From the NCBI GenBank assembly GCA_018902755.1, contig JAHIQI010000071.1, positions 57,440 through 121,439 of the forward strand: a stretch of DNA of 64,000 bases. The letters are read 5' to 3'. The stretch comes from Pseudomonadota bacterium (lineage in GTDB: Bacteria > Desulfobacterota > Desulfarculia > Desulfarculales > Desulfarculaceae). Both the position numbers and the translations under genes were made by a program. How positions within the stretch are numbered: position 1 is the first letter of the stretch; each line of letters opens with the position of its first letter. This document shows, in pieces, positions 8,861-19,700 of the stretch. The notes below the pieces were generated by a model. The model did not search any database. It was not told the origin of the DNA and saw nothing but the letters and a program-made list of their open reading frames with translations.

Positions 8861-9271
8861 TCACTCATGGCGCATCACCGTAGTGGCGCTCAAATTGACT
8901 TCGCTGAGGGACGCGGGGATCAGAGCCCCCAGCATGGGCAGTTGATAGGTGCTGTCCACCTGCACCGAGACCAGGGCGCCGGAGGTGTAATCGGCTCCGG
9001 TGGAGGTGACGGTAAAGCTCCCGGGGAACCCGGCCTGGGTGAGCAGGGTCTGCACGTGGGTTTCCACGTCGGTGTCGGTGATGTCGCCGGGGTTCAAGAG
9101 GCTGGCCATGCGGGCGCCGTCGCGGCTGGCGTTGACCAGCATCTGCTTGGCGTACCAGGCCGAGCCCAACTCCACCACCGCGAAAACCAGCAGCAAGAAC
9201 ACCGGTAGAAACAGCGCGAACTCCACGGCCACCGAGGCGCGTTCCGAAAGCATTTGCCTGAACAGCTTCAT
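8861..9271 (-). CDS. tadE: TadE-like minor pseudopilin
   Basis: The 136-residue protein begins MKLFRQMLSERASVAVEFAL. This is the TadE/TadF type III signal region, with Glu at position +5 of the hydrophobic stretch (VEFALFLPVFLLLVFAVVELG) and the following motif RDGARMASL. Such proteins are processed by the Tad prepilin peptidase and act as minor pseudopilins needed for Flp pilus biogenesis. The ATG shares its first base with the stop of the peptidase gene (TGATG). An upstream in-frame extension lies inside that gene and is not supported. Confidence 0.9.
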   Translation of the reverse strand: MKLFRQMLSERASVAVEFALFLPVFLLLVFAVVELGSAWYAKQMLVNASRDGARMASLLNPGDITDTDVETHVQTLLTQAGFPGSFTVTSTGADYTSGALVSVQVDSTYQLPMLGALIPASLSEVNLSATTVMRHE

Positions 9272-9840
9272 CACGACACTCCCCTGGACAGGGCCAGCCA
9301 GAGGGCTCCGGCGCAGATAGCTAGGCCGTAAGGCATATTCAGGCCCTTGGCCGCGGCCCATCCTTGGCGGAGGCCGCCGGGGCCTCGAGCCACCAGGACC
9401 CTAAGCACGGCCAAGGCCCCGCCGCAGAGCACGGTGCACAGAAATAGTTCCACCGCGCCCCAGGGCCCCACGAAAATTCCCAGGGCGGCCAGGGCCTTGA
9501 CGTCGCCCGCGCCCACCGCGCCCAGGAAAAAGAAAATGGCCATGAGCCCGAAGGCCACCAGGCCGCCTCCCAGAGCCGGGGGCAGGGCGGACCATCCCCC
9601 GGCCATGAGGGCCAGTGCCAGGCCACAGCAGGCGGCCAGGGCGTTGAGCGCGTTGGGGATGCGCAGGCTGGTCAGGTCGTAGCTGGCCATGATCAGGCCG
9701 AACAGGGCCATCACCAGAAGATTGCCCTGGCCGGCCCCCATATGAGGGGCCAGCCAGGGCAAAAAAAGGCAGGCGGGGAGCAGGCCCCAGCTGGGTCCGC
9801 TCAACTGGGATATTGCACTGCTCTCCGCCCGCGCCAACAT
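9271..9840 (-). CDS. cpaA: prepilin peptidase of the Tad system (CpaA/TadV, A24A family)
   Basis: The 189-residue membrane protein carries both catalytic aspartates of type IV prepilin peptidases. The first is in YDLTSLRIPN (near residue 55) and the second in the GxGD motif GAVGAGDVKALAALG (near 110). It is the short TadV/CpaA form without the methylase domain and matures Flp and TadE/TadG-type pseudopilins. The chosen ATG (9840) begins MLARAESSA. A longer frame upstream runs through the flp gene in the wrong frame and is ignored. It sits between flp and tadE as in other Tad loci. Confidence 0.93.
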   Translation of the reverse strand: MLARAESSAISQLSGPSWGLLPACLFLPWLAPHMGAGQGNLLVMALFGLIMASYDLTSLRIPNALNALAACCGLALALMAGGWSALPPALGGGLVAFGLMAIFFFLGAVGAGDVKALAALGIFVGPWGAVELFLCTVLCGGALAVLRVLVARGPGGLRQGWAAAKGLNMPYGLAICAGALWLALSRGVS

Positions 9841-9869
9841 AAGTTCGGCCTTTTCCCCACCGGCCTGCC

Positions 9870-10052
9870 CTAGCTGCCGGAGGTGTTCAGAGCGGTGGTG
9901 GCCGCTTCGATCTTGGTGGTGACCGTGGTGCCCAGGGTGTAGGCCGCGGTGGCGATGGCCGCCCCGATCAGGGCCAACAAAAGGGCGTATTCCACAGCAC
10001 TGATGCCCGAGTCGTCCGTGATCAGCTTCTTGATTTCTTGCCAGGCCTTCAT
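9870..10052 (-). CDS. flp: Flp major pilin
   Basis: The 60-residue prepilin has a charged leader (MKAWQEIKKLITDDSG), the Flp cleavage site with Gly at -1 and Glu-Tyr at +5/+6 (ISAVEY), and then an Ala/Leu-rich helix (ALLLALIGAAIATAAY). The C-terminal tail is short and Thr-rich. AGGAGG lies six bases before ATG 10052. The in-frame ATG two codons earlier directly abuts that SD and is less likely. It is the first gene of the tad unit and is preceded by a candidate sigma-54 promoter. Confidence 0.95.
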   Translation of the reverse strand: MKAWQEIKKLITDDSGISAVEYALLLALIGAAIATAAYTLGTTVTTKIEAATTALNTSGS

Positions 10053-10123
10053 TGTCATCCTCCTGTTTTGGGGAATAGGGGTTCGTAAGGACCAATTTGC
10101 TTTTAAGTTTGGCTCTTATATAA

Positions 10124-10138
10124 ACAAGAATGGTGCCA
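10124..10138 (-). promoter_or_regulatory. candidate sigma-54 (-24/-12) promoter for flp-tad
   Basis: On the minus strand this reads TTGGCAC-C-ATTC-TTGT-T (the 15-base core without its first T is within the coordinates). The -24 element is perfect and the -24 to -12 spacing is exact. The -12 element has TTGT instead of TTGC, which is a mismatch at an important base. The predicted start, about 12 bases downstream, leaves a leader of ~60 bases before the flp ATG. The gene immediately upstream of this region encodes a sigma-54 activator, which supports the call. Confidence 0.5.
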
Positions 10139-10288
10139 AGAGGCCCAAAAAGGATAAATTAGCTAAAAAATAGTTAGGGCTTAGGAAAATGATTAATTAA
10201 AACAGTTAATTGAAAATAGGGCCTAATCGGGGCCGGTGGTGAGCGGGGCTGAAAATACTGGCGGAGGGCACCCCCGAAAAGGGGATGG

Positions 10289-10312
10289 TTACGATATCGT
10301 AATTACGTAATT
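10289..10312. promoter_or_regulatory. two adjacent perfect palindromes, candidate enhancer for the NtrC-type regulator
   Basis: TTACGATATCGTAA (10289..10302) and AATTACGTAATT (10301..10312) are perfect inverted repeats sharing a TTACG half-site. They lie just after the stop codon of the NtrC-type gene and about 180 bases upstream of the predicted flp transcription start, a normal enhancer distance. The DNA between is AT-rich (10100-10220), compatible with bending. Which protein binds them is not shown. Confidence 0.45.
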
Positions 10313-10326
10313 GTAATAATGGCGGA

Positions 10327-11706
<1,380 letters not shown>

Positions 11707-11710
11707 AGCC

Positions 11711-12088
11711 TTATCCCTGGTTTTCGCTTAGGTAGCGCCTGAGGAAGGGAAGCACCTCGTGGGTGAACTTGAGGGGCTTTTCAAAATAGGGCCGCCGCCG
11801 GGCCACCAACTCTTGACGGGTCTCCTCTTCCCAGAAAAAGGCGGTGAGAAAAATCACGTTGTCGAAGTCGAAGTCCTTGGACAGCCAATCGGCCAGCTCG
11901 AAGCCGTTGGCCCCCGGGAGCTTGATGTCCAACAGCGCCGCGTCGGGAAAACGGTTGGTCTGACGGAACCAGGCCATGGCCTCTTCGGCGCTGCCCGCCG
12001 AGGCCACCTCGTATCCGTCGGATTCCAGCCAGTCCCCGAAGGTCTGCAGGACTCCCGGCTCGTCGTCCACTATCAATATGAGACTCAA
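11711..12088 (-). CDS. single-domain response regulator (receiver only)
   Basis: The 125-residue protein is a stand-alone CheY-like receiver with the acidic pair in ILIVDDEPG, a phospho-acceptor Asp in AALLDIKLPGANG, a Thr in FLTAF and a Lys in FEKPL. It has no output domain, so it likely relays phosphate or modulates a partner. The start is TTG 12088, overlapping the stop of the upstream sensor gene (TTGA) with a G-rich SD just before it. Its place between a sensor and an NtrC-type activator suggests an intermediate in a phosphorelay. Confidence 0.88.
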   Translation of the reverse strand: MSLILIVDDEPGVLQTFGDWLESDGYEVASAGSAEEAMAWFRQTNRFPDAALLDIKLPGANGFELADWLSKDFDFDNVIFLTAFFWEEETRQELVARRRPYFEKPLKFTHEVLPFLRRYLSENQG

Positions 12089-13410
12089 CCCTGCCCCCCT
12101 TGCTTTTTATCGGGATGCAGGCGGTACATGCTCGCCTTGCCCACCTGTCCATCATATACCAAATCCACTTGGCCTTGGCTCAGGCGTTCCAACTCCCTGA
12201 CCGTGTCCTCTATGTCCTCGATGGCCGTTTCGGCGTTGACCAAGCCTGCGGACAGGGGGCCCTGGTCGCCCGGCAGCTTGTGCTGGAACATCTCGTTGAC
12301 CCCCCGGATCACCGAAAGGCTGTTGCGCACCCGGTGGCTGACCGTTCCGGTGTAGCGCCTGAGGGCGGCTTTTTCCAGCATGCGGTTTTCCCGGCGCAGA
12401 TAGAGCAGGGTGTAGGCGCCGCCCGCCGCGGCCAACAGCACCAGGCTGATCAGGGCGATGGCCCCGAAGCGGTTCAAGGTGCGCTGGCCCTGAGCCCCCA
12501 GCCCGGCGGTGTTTTCCACCACCGCCACGATGAAGCTGTCCCCCATGGTGCGCCAATACAGGTGGGCCGTTTCCAGGCCCAGCCCCTGCACCAGGCTGCC
12601 CCCGGCCCCGAACTTGCCCTCCTGGGCGGCCTTCAGCCCCTTGGCCATGGCCTGGGGCAGGGCCCCGGAGGCCAAAAAGATCTTGGCGCTTTCCCGGGCG
12701 GTCTGGTCGGTGGCCACCCCCAGGGTCCCCTTGGCATCCATGAGCCAGAGGCTGACCCCGTGGGTCCCCGGTTTGATGACGTCGTTGAAAAGCTGACCAA
12801 TGGCCTGCTGCTGGATCACCGCGCCTTTGAGCGCGCCCGCCTCGTCGCGCCAGGGGGCGGCGATGACGAACACCAACCTGCCCGGGGCCTGGATGAACGG
12901 CGAGATGAAGGATTCCCGCTCCGGGTCGTCCTGGAAGGCCTTGATCACGAACTGATAGCTGCCCAGCCAGGGGTCCTCCAGCCAGGGCTTTTCTTTCTTT
13001 AGGTGGGCCAAGAGCTCGGGGTCCAGGGGCTCCCCGGCGTCGTTGATCACCGCCGCCTGCTTGCTGGGCCGCGCTCGCCCGTCCAGGCCGATCACCGCCG
13101 TGCCCTCGATGATGGAGTGGCCGTCGGGGTACACGTACCACACCAGGGTGTCGGCCATGAGCCGAGCCTCGTCGTAGGAGCCCAGGTGGCGCACGTCGTC
13201 GCTGGTGTCGGCCACCGAGTCCCATTTGGCGTCGTAGAGCTGCTCCTGCCACAGATTGAGCTGGTTGTCCACCAGGCGGCGATGCTCGCTCAGGGCCTCG
13301 TTCTTGAGGTCCACGCGCAGCCACAGATAGCTGCCGGCCAGGACCATGGCCGCCAGCAAGGTGACCAGCAGGGAAAAGGCCCAACCGTCCAGGAAAGTCT
13401 GGCGGTTCAT
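12085..13410 (-). CDS. membrane sensor with histidine phospho-acceptor-like helix but no ATPase domain
   Basis: The 441-residue protein has a membrane segment (about 11-31), a long extracytoplasmic region (about 32-305, Cache-like by size and by motifs such as YVYPDGHSIIEG), a second membrane segment (about 311-335), and a cytoplasmic helix containing VSHRVRNSLSVIRG, an H-box-like motif. It then ends after ~75 residues. There is no N, G1 or G2 box, so it cannot be a self-sufficient histidine kinase. It overlaps the upstream kinase gene by four bases (ATGA), and the two may work together. The ATG start is unambiguous. Confidence 0.78.
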   Translation of the reverse strand: MNRQTFLDGWAFSLLVTLLAAMVLAGSYLWLRVDLKNEALSEHRRLVDNQLNLWQEQLYDAKWDSVADTSDDVRHLGSYDEARLMADTLVWYVYPDGHSIIEGTAVIGLDGRARPSKQAAVINDAGEPLDPELLAHLKKEKPWLEDPWLGSYQFVIKAFQDDPERESFISPFIQAPGRLVFVIAAPWRDEAGALKGAVIQQQAIGQLFNDVIKPGTHGVSLWLMDAKGTLGVATDQTARESAKIFLASGALPQAMAKGLKAAQEGKFGAGGSLVQGLGLETAHLYWRTMGDSFIVAVVENTAGLGAQGQRTLNRFGAIALISLVLLAAAGGAYTLLYLRRENRMLEKAALRRYTGTVSHRVRNSLSVIRGVNEMFQHKLPGDQGPLSAGLVNAETAIEDIEDTVRELERLSQGQVDLVYDGQVGKASMYRLHPDKKQGGQG

Positions 13411-14453
13411 GGCTGGTCTTGCACCTGCAGGGGGAGCTTGATTGTGAACACGGTGTTGCCCGGACGGCTTTCAAGGTGGTAGCGGGCCCCATAGGGGCTA
13501 AGAAGCTGACGCACCGAGTGCAGGCCAAGCCCCGCCGCCTTGGTGTCCGGCTTTCCATGGCTGAAAAAGGGTTCGAAGATGTGGGCCCTTACGTCCGGGG
13601 CGATGCCGCAGCCGTTGTCGCTGACCGAGACCTCCACCCACCCCTGGCTGGAGCGGGTGCCCAGGCCCAGTTTTCGCTCTTTTTGCCCTTGAGTGGCTTC
13701 CACCGCGTTGAGGATGACGTTGCGTAGGGCCTGGGAAAAGTCGGAGTAGATGCCCTTGAAGCCCGGTAGGTCCGGGGCCAGTTCCCAGGACACCTCCACC
13801 CCGTGCTTGATCTCCAGGTCGTTGTTGAGGAAGGTGATTTCCGTGCGCAGTATTTCGTTGAGGTTAAGAGGTTGCTTGTGTTGGCGGGTGTCGCCGTTCA
13901 TCTTGGCCATGAGGTCGCGGGTGGTGGCGGTGATCTGGTCGACCTGGTTAATGATCCTTTCGCCGCTACGGCTCAGGGCGGTGGGCCATTGCCCCAGGCT
14001 TTCGGACAACCCGTCGTTTTGGCGCAGCAACTCTTTCAGCTTGGTGTTGGTCATCTCGGCCGAGGAGCGGATGACGCTGAGGGGGCCGGCCAGGTTGTGC
14101 AACAGCCCGGCCGCCAGGGAGCCCAACTCCGCCAGGGAGATGTTTTCCCGGAACACCCACATCTGGGTGCCGTCCTCCAGGCCGAAAGCCAAACCCTGCA
14201 CCAGGGCTCCGGGACCCTGGACGGTCCGCACCCGGCTGATGAAAGCCGTCTCGTCGCCCTGACCCAGGCGGGGGGGCGGCGGGTCCAGGAATTGGTCGGG
14301 CTCCGCTTCGCGAATTTCGTCAAGGTCGCGGGATAAAAGGCTTTCCCCCGCGGGATTGACGTAGCTTAGCTTCCCCTCGGTAATGACCACCACCGCATCC
14401 TGGCTTACCGAGGTAGCTAAGAGAAAACGTGTATGATAGTCGGGCAGGCTCAA
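13407..14453 (-). CDS. cytoplasmic PAS-like sensor histidine kinase
   Basis: The 348-residue protein has a PAS-like N terminus (about 8-60, VVVITEGKLSYVNPAGESLL) and an H-box variant LLHNLAGPLSVIRSS (His followed by Asn rather than Glu/Asp). Its HATPase domain (about 225-340) has N-box NVILNAVEA, G1 DNGCGIAP, F-box FEPFFSHG and G2 GLGL. No membrane segment is visible. It opens the signalling block at a TTG start with GGAG seven bases upstream and is coupled to the sensor gene that lacks an ATPase. It presumably phosphorylates the receiver and NtrC-type proteins encoded next. Confidence 0.85.
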   Translation of the reverse strand: MSLPDYHTRFLLATSVSQDAVVVITEGKLSYVNPAGESLLSRDLDEIREAEPDQFLDPPPPRLGQGDETAFISRVRTVQGPGALVQGLAFGLEDGTQMWVFRENISLAELGSLAAGLLHNLAGPLSVIRSSAEMTNTKLKELLRQNDGLSESLGQWPTALSRSGERIINQVDQITATTRDLMAKMNGDTRQHKQPLNLNEILRTEITFLNNDLEIKHGVEVSWELAPDLPGFKGIYSDFSQALRNVILNAVEATQGQKERKLGLGTRSSQGWVEVSVSDNGCGIAPDVRAHIFEPFFSHGKPDTKAAGLGLHSVRQLLSPYGARYHLESRPGNTVFTIKLPLQVQDQP

Positions 14454-14659
14454 AGCACGTCTCCTTGGGTTGTTGATTGACTAGGGCGCCACGCCCATTG
14501 CCCATGCCGGTCAGCGCATGGCGGCGCGGCCCCTTCAGGGGCTCAAACGCCGGGATTCAGGTCGTCTCCGGGCTGCGAGTCACCGGCCAGGCCGTCAGGG
14601 CCGTAATGCCCAACATATACCAAAGCACCCCGGCTTGGCCAATCCGAGCCGCTGCCCGG

Positions 14660-15310
14660 TCAGAGAATGGCCGGTTCGCCGCAGCGCCCCGGTTCGCTGA
14701 TGGCCCGCCAGACCATCTCGAACAATTGATTGGACTGCCCGGTCAGGCTGTCCTGCTGGCCCCGGTACACCCACATGAAAAAGCTACGCTGCACCAGCCC
14801 GTGCATGAAGTCCAACAGGACCTGGGGGCGCACCTGGGAGTTGAGGATGCCGTGCTCCTGGCCCTGGCGCAGGGCCTCCAGGTACAGGACGATCATTTTC
14901 TTCTGGGCGAAGGTGTGGTCGTTCATCCAGGTGATGAGAGGCACGGTCATGAAGATGATGCGCCCCAGGCCGGGGTTGCGCTCGTAATAATCCAGTTGCA
15001 GCCAGAATACCTTGCGCAGCTTTTCCTTGAGGTCCTCGATGCCTTGAAGGTGGTCCACGATGCGCTCGGTGAGCCCCTCCATCCATTGGTCCACAAAGGC
15101 GAACAAGAGCTCTTCCTTGCTGCGGTAGTTCTTGTAGATGGTGCTGAAGCTCACCCCGGCGGTCTTGGCCAGGGTGCGTACGCTAGCCCGGTGGAAGTCC
15201 GCGTTGGAGAAAACCTCCAACACCGCCGCTTGCAGACGGTGGTGCAAATTGGGCTCGAAAATATCCTGGGGGCGGCGGTGGCCGGTCTTGACCGCGGCAA
15301 AAGCTGACAT
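14660..15310 (-). CDS. TetR/AcrR family transcriptional regulator
   Basis: The 216-residue protein has an N-terminal helix-turn-helix (about 28-70, ASVRTLAKTAGVSFSTIYKN followed by YRSKEELL), the TetR signature, and a helical ligand-binding half. The latter contains a Met/Phe-rich stretch (RIIFMTVPLITWMND) that may form a hydrophobic pocket. Size is typical. The gene is divergent from the PEGA-protein gene across a 267-base region that could hold its operator. A TTGACA-like element occurs on its strand near 15403..15408, but no clear -10 follows. Effector unknown. Confidence 0.88.
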   Translation of the reverse strand: MSAFAAVKTGHRRPQDIFEPNLHHRLQAAVLEVFSNADFHRASVRTLAKTAGVSFSTIYKNYRSKEELLFAFVDQWMEGLTERIVDHLQGIEDLKEKLRKVFWLQLDYYERNPGLGRIIFMTVPLITWMNDHTFAQKKMIVLYLEALRQGQEHGILNSQVRPQVLLDFMHGLVQRSFFMWVYRGQQDSLTGQSNQLFEMVWRAISEPGRCGEPAIL

Positions 15311-15577
15311 GAAAAACCTCGCTCCTTGGCTTTTCCGGCTGCGGCGGTGCGCCTGCCGCGCCTGGGCCTAGAGTTGCCTGGAACAACATTACGCCGGGAT
15401 GATTATGTCAAGATGCTAAAATGTCAGTACTATTTTGTATTATTTTCTCCGGGGGCGCATCGCGGGGCCCACGGAGAGAACATCGTTACGTAAAAGCGCG
15501 CCGCCTGTCAAGATTTGCAATGTGAAGGGTTTGCCGCCGGGACGGCCCCTGTGTCATGATTTGTCCGGGAGGTGGTC

Positions 15578-16702
15578 ATGCCCCGCCGCTTAGCCTGTCT
15601 GATTCTTATGCTGTTGTGGGTGGTTCCCGCCGGTGCCGAGGTGTTCGAGGACGCCCCGGCGGCCAAACCGCCCGCCCCCACCGCGCCTGCCACCCAACCT
15701 GACCCCGGCTCATGGGGGAACACGGCGGGAGGCGATGCGGCTACGTTACCGCCCTTGCTTTCGGCTCCGGCCACACCACCGCCCCAGGCCCCGACCAAGG
15801 CCCGGCTTCCTCAAAAGCCGCCCGCTCCCGCCGTTTCCCCGGCCGTCCAGGCCGCCGAACAGGCCGAGATAGAGCGCCGCCGCCAGGCCCAACTGGACTA
15901 CACCCAGGCCTTGGACGAGTTCAACGCCGGGCGCTACGCCAAGGCGGCGGAGCTTTTGGAGCGCCACTTGGCGGTGTTTCCCGAGCACGGCCAGGCGCGG
16001 GGCTACCTGGAGCAGGCACGCCGCCTGGAGCGGGCCCAGACCCACGGCGTGCTTAGGGTGTTGTGCCGGCCGCCGGGACAGGTGTACTTGGACGGCCGCG
16101 CCGTGGGGCGCACCCCCTTGAGCCTGCCCGAGGTTCCGGTGGGGCGACACCTGGTGGAGGTGGCGGCGGCGGGCTTGCGCCAGGGCCGCACCCTGGATGT
16201 CAAGGGAATGACCACGGTCACCGTGGAATTCGACCTGGGCCAGCCAGCGCCCGAGGCTCCCCAGGCCCCGGCTGCCGGGGCTTACCAAAGCAGCGCCTTG
16301 GCCTTGAGCCTCAACCCTCCGGCGGGCTGGCGCATCAACGAGGACACGGCCAAGCGCCAGCTACAGTTGTTGCCGCCGGAGGAGAGCTTCATGCTTCAGG
16401 TCAACTCCAACCCCCTGGCCGGGAGGATGGACCTGGAGAGCTTTATCCGGCGATGGGATGAGACCTTGCTGGCCAACACCACCCAGCCCCTGCGCCGCAA
16501 GGTGAAGGATGCCCCGGTGCAGGCGGGCGGCCGCCAGGGACGCCTGGGGGGCTACCAGGGCCAGGGCAGCCAGGCCACGGTGGTCTTCCTGGAGCAGGGT
16601 GGGCGGGTCTATTTGTTCAGCGCCATCTGCCTGCCCCAGAGCTGTCCCCAGGCCGACGCCGCCCTGTGGCGGCTGCTGGAGAGCTTTTCGCCCCTGCCTT
16701 AG
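15578..16702 (+). CDS. secreted PEGA-domain protein with TPR-like repeat
   Basis: The 374-residue protein has a signal peptide (MPRRLACLILMLLWVVPAGA), a Pro/Ala-rich linker (about 28-95) and one TPR-like helix pair (ALDEFNAGRYAKAAELLERH). A PEGA domain follows (about 148-212, GVLRVLCRPPGQVYLDGRAV then GRTPLSLPEVPVGRH). The C-terminal globular domain (about 235-374) has two Cys near the end (CLPQSC). PEGA domains are usually in surface or periplasmic proteins and may bind polysaccharide. The ATG has GGAGG five bases upstream. It is convergent with, and only 13 bases from, the large exported protein gene. Confidence 0.75.
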   Translation: MPRRLACLILMLLWVVPAGAEVFEDAPAAKPPAPTAPATQPDPGSWGNTAGGDAATLPPLLSAPATPPPQAPTKARLPQKPPAPAVSPAVQAAEQAEIERRRQAQLDYTQALDEFNAGRYAKAAELLERHLAVFPEHGQARGYLEQARRLERAQTHGVLRVLCRPPGQVYLDGRAVGRTPLSLPEVPVGRHLVEVAAAGLRQGRTLDVKGMTTVTVEFDLGQPAPEAPQAPAAGAYQSSALALSLNPPAGWRINEDTAKRQLQLLPPEESFMLQVNSNPLAGRMDLESFIRRWDETLLANTTQPLRRKVKDAPVQAGGRQGRLGGYQGQGSQATVVFLEQGGRVYLFSAICLPQSCPQADAALWRLLESFSPLP

Positions 16703-16715
16703 GCCCCGCGCCCGG

Positions 16716-19700
16716 CTATTTGGCCGTGCCCTGGGAGCGCAGATAGCTTTTGCAGATGCCGGAGGCCTTGCGCAGGGAGGGGAAATGGGTCCACACCACC
16801 CCGTTGTATTCCCATCTCTTTTTTTGCTCATAGTAGAAGTGGTAGGTGTATTCGCCCCAGCAGCGTTTCTTGTCCGCCTGGTAGCGCATGGCCTGTTTGG
16901 CCTCGGTCCTTTCCTTGCCCGGCTTCTTGGGCTTTTTCTTCACCTTGAGGAACCACTGCTCGTAGCAGGAGCAGATCTGGTCCGGGGTCATGCCCTCCAG
17001 GGGATCGGCCGCCGCGGGCGCGCCGCGCAGGTTCTTGGGCCCGGTGGTGACCACCGGCCGGTCCTCGGACTTGGCCTTGGCCTCGGGCTTGGGCTGAGGC
17101 AGGGCAACCAGGGGGGCCACCTTGTCGTAGCGCTTGCCCGCCTCCAGGGTCAGGGGGCCTTGCAGGTTTTGGTGCTCCGGGGCGCTCACCTCGACGCGAT
17201 AGCTGCCCGCCGGGGCCTGCTCGATGGTGAAGGAGGCGCCCTGGCGCCGGGCGCTGAACCCGTCCGGTCCGGAGATGCGCCAGGAGGCTCCGGCCAGGGG
17301 TTGGCGACTCAGCTTGTCCACCGCGCTCATGCGCAGCCAGGCGAAGCCCTGGGCGGCCAGGGTGAACATCTCCTCGGCCAGGCGTTCCTCGCGGCCCGCC
17401 ACCTGGCCCACCAGGACGGCCCGGTACTGGGCGTTGCCCTGGGCCGGTCCGGTGATGGCCAACTCCGGGCCCTGGCCCAGGCGGGCGCTCCCCGGAGCCT
17501 GCTCCCAGATCACCTGGGTGGTGAAGCCCTTGCCCCAGGGCGGGTCGCCCTCCACCCTGGCCGAGAGCTTGCCCGGAGCCCCGGCGGCCAGGCTCTTGGG
17601 CCCGCTCACCTTGAGCCGCCAGTTCCCGGTCTCCAGGGGCAACAGGGCCTTGAGGCCGTAGGTGGCCCTGAGCTCGCGGCTGAACTCCTCCACCTCCGGG
17701 GCCCGGTAGCCCAGGGGCGGCACCGCGGGCATGGCCACCAGGGAGTACTCCAGCCCCACTCGGTAGTTGGGCCCGGCGGGCAGGGCCAGTTTCAGCTCGG
17801 CCTTTTGCCCCAGCATGGCGGTGTGGCGGTTGCGCGGGTCCAGGTGCCGGCTCAAATCCGGGGGCTGCTTGAAGGGCAGCCACTTGCCCTGGCGAAAGTC
17901 GAAGACTTCCACTCTCCAGTGAAAGCGCTCCCCCACCGAGAGCCGCCCCATCTTGCCCGGCCCGCCCAGGAGTTTGAGGTCGTCCTCGAACTTGACCAGC
18001 AGCTTTCTGAGCGGCTCCCGCTCCAGGGTGAACTGGGGCCGCAGGAGGTACTCCCTGGTCTGGCCGCCGCCGGAGCCGGGGGCTTCCAGCACCAGCAACG
18101 AGCCGCTGAGCATCTTGTCCAGGTCGCGCTTGTCCAATAGGGCCAGGCCCAGCAGGCGGTAGCGCTCCCGCTTCCATGCCTGCAAGATCACCGGCAGGCA
18201 CTGGCCCATGAGCCGAGCCTTGATGGCCCGTGAACCCTTGACCCCGGCGTAGCTCTCCTTCTCAAGGTCCTTGTGGCTGGCCGCCTCGGCCTGGCGCTCC
18301 ACCGCTTCGGACACGCACTGCTCGTCCAGACAGCGCCGGGCCAGATCCTCGATCTGCTCGCCCTGGCCCAGGCGCTGGCGGCCCTTGACCTCGTAGATGC
18401 CCGCCAGGAGGTTTTCGCAGCCCTGGGGCGCGGCCACCAGGTCGTAGCCCACCTCGGTGCCGTAGTCCAGCATGAGCTGGCCCAGGATGTTGCTGGGGAT
18501 CAGGTTGATGCCCGCCAGGGACAGGGACTGGTTGGCCGCGTCCCATCCGTCGGTCTGGTACAGGGAGGCCGCGTTATAAAGCTCTATGGCCACCCCCAGG
18601 GCCACGGCGGCCTTGAAGGCCTTGTCCCAGGGCACCTGAGCCGCCACGGCCTTGCCGCTGTTCAGGGCCTGGCCCATCTTGCCCTGCATGCCCCGGGCCC
18701 AGGACATGAAGCGCCTGAGCTTGTTGCCCTGGAGGGACTTGAGGTACTTGAGCTCGTCGCCGTCGGTGCTGACCGCGATGCGCTTGAGCAGGGCCAACTC
18801 GTCGTCGGCGTGGCCCAGGCCCTTGCCCAGGATGCGCTGGTTGCGCTCCAGCCAGTTGCGCATGGTATCGGCGTCCTGGAGGTCCAGGCCCTGGGCGTCG
18901 GCCATGGCCTCCAAAAGCTCCGGGTTCAGGTTGCCCGCTCCGCTGATGCCCGCGGCGTTCTTGCCCTTGCGCAGGTACTGGTTCAGGCGGTTGAGGTTCT
19001 TGAGGGCGTCGGCCCCCCGGCCCTCGGCCATGGCCAGGCGGGCCTTTTTGGCGAACTGCTCGGCCAAGTCGCTGGTGGCCTCCAGGCTGAAGCGGCCGTA
19101 ACCGGCGGCCAGGTTGTCCAGGTCGGTGAAGCCCTTGCGCACGATCCCCTTGGGGTCGCGAAAATAGGTGCGCCCGGCGCTTTGGGAATAGGCCTGGGTG
19201 AAGGGCTTCTTGGCCTTGCCCCACACCCCCTCCACCGGCGCGCCGCCCAGGTTGGGCTTGGCCTTCATGCGGGAGAAGCGCTCCATGGCCTCCTTTTCGT
19301 CCACCACGTCGGCCACCAGGGACTCGGGCGGGTAGACGTTGACCGAGCGCATCACCTTGTCCACCTCCTGGCGGGTGATGCCCGGCTTGGCCTGGCGCAG
19401 CCCCTTCTCGATGCTCTCGCGCAGTTCACTTTGCATAGACTTCCACTGTTGCTCCAGGACCAGGGGGTCCTTGGACTTGAACAGGGGGGTCATGTCGTGG
19501 TCAGAAGGGTCGGGCGAGGTGAGGGGGTTGCGGTAGGTGGTGCCCTTGATCCAGGAGCCCATGCCCACCACCTGGTTGCCGGTGCGCTGCACATAGGCCT
19601 CCACGGCCCGGTCCACGATCTCGCGCACGGGAACCTGGGCCTCCACCGGCGCGGCGGCCGGGGCCGGCAAGGCGCAGAAAAGCAACAGGGCCAGGCACAG

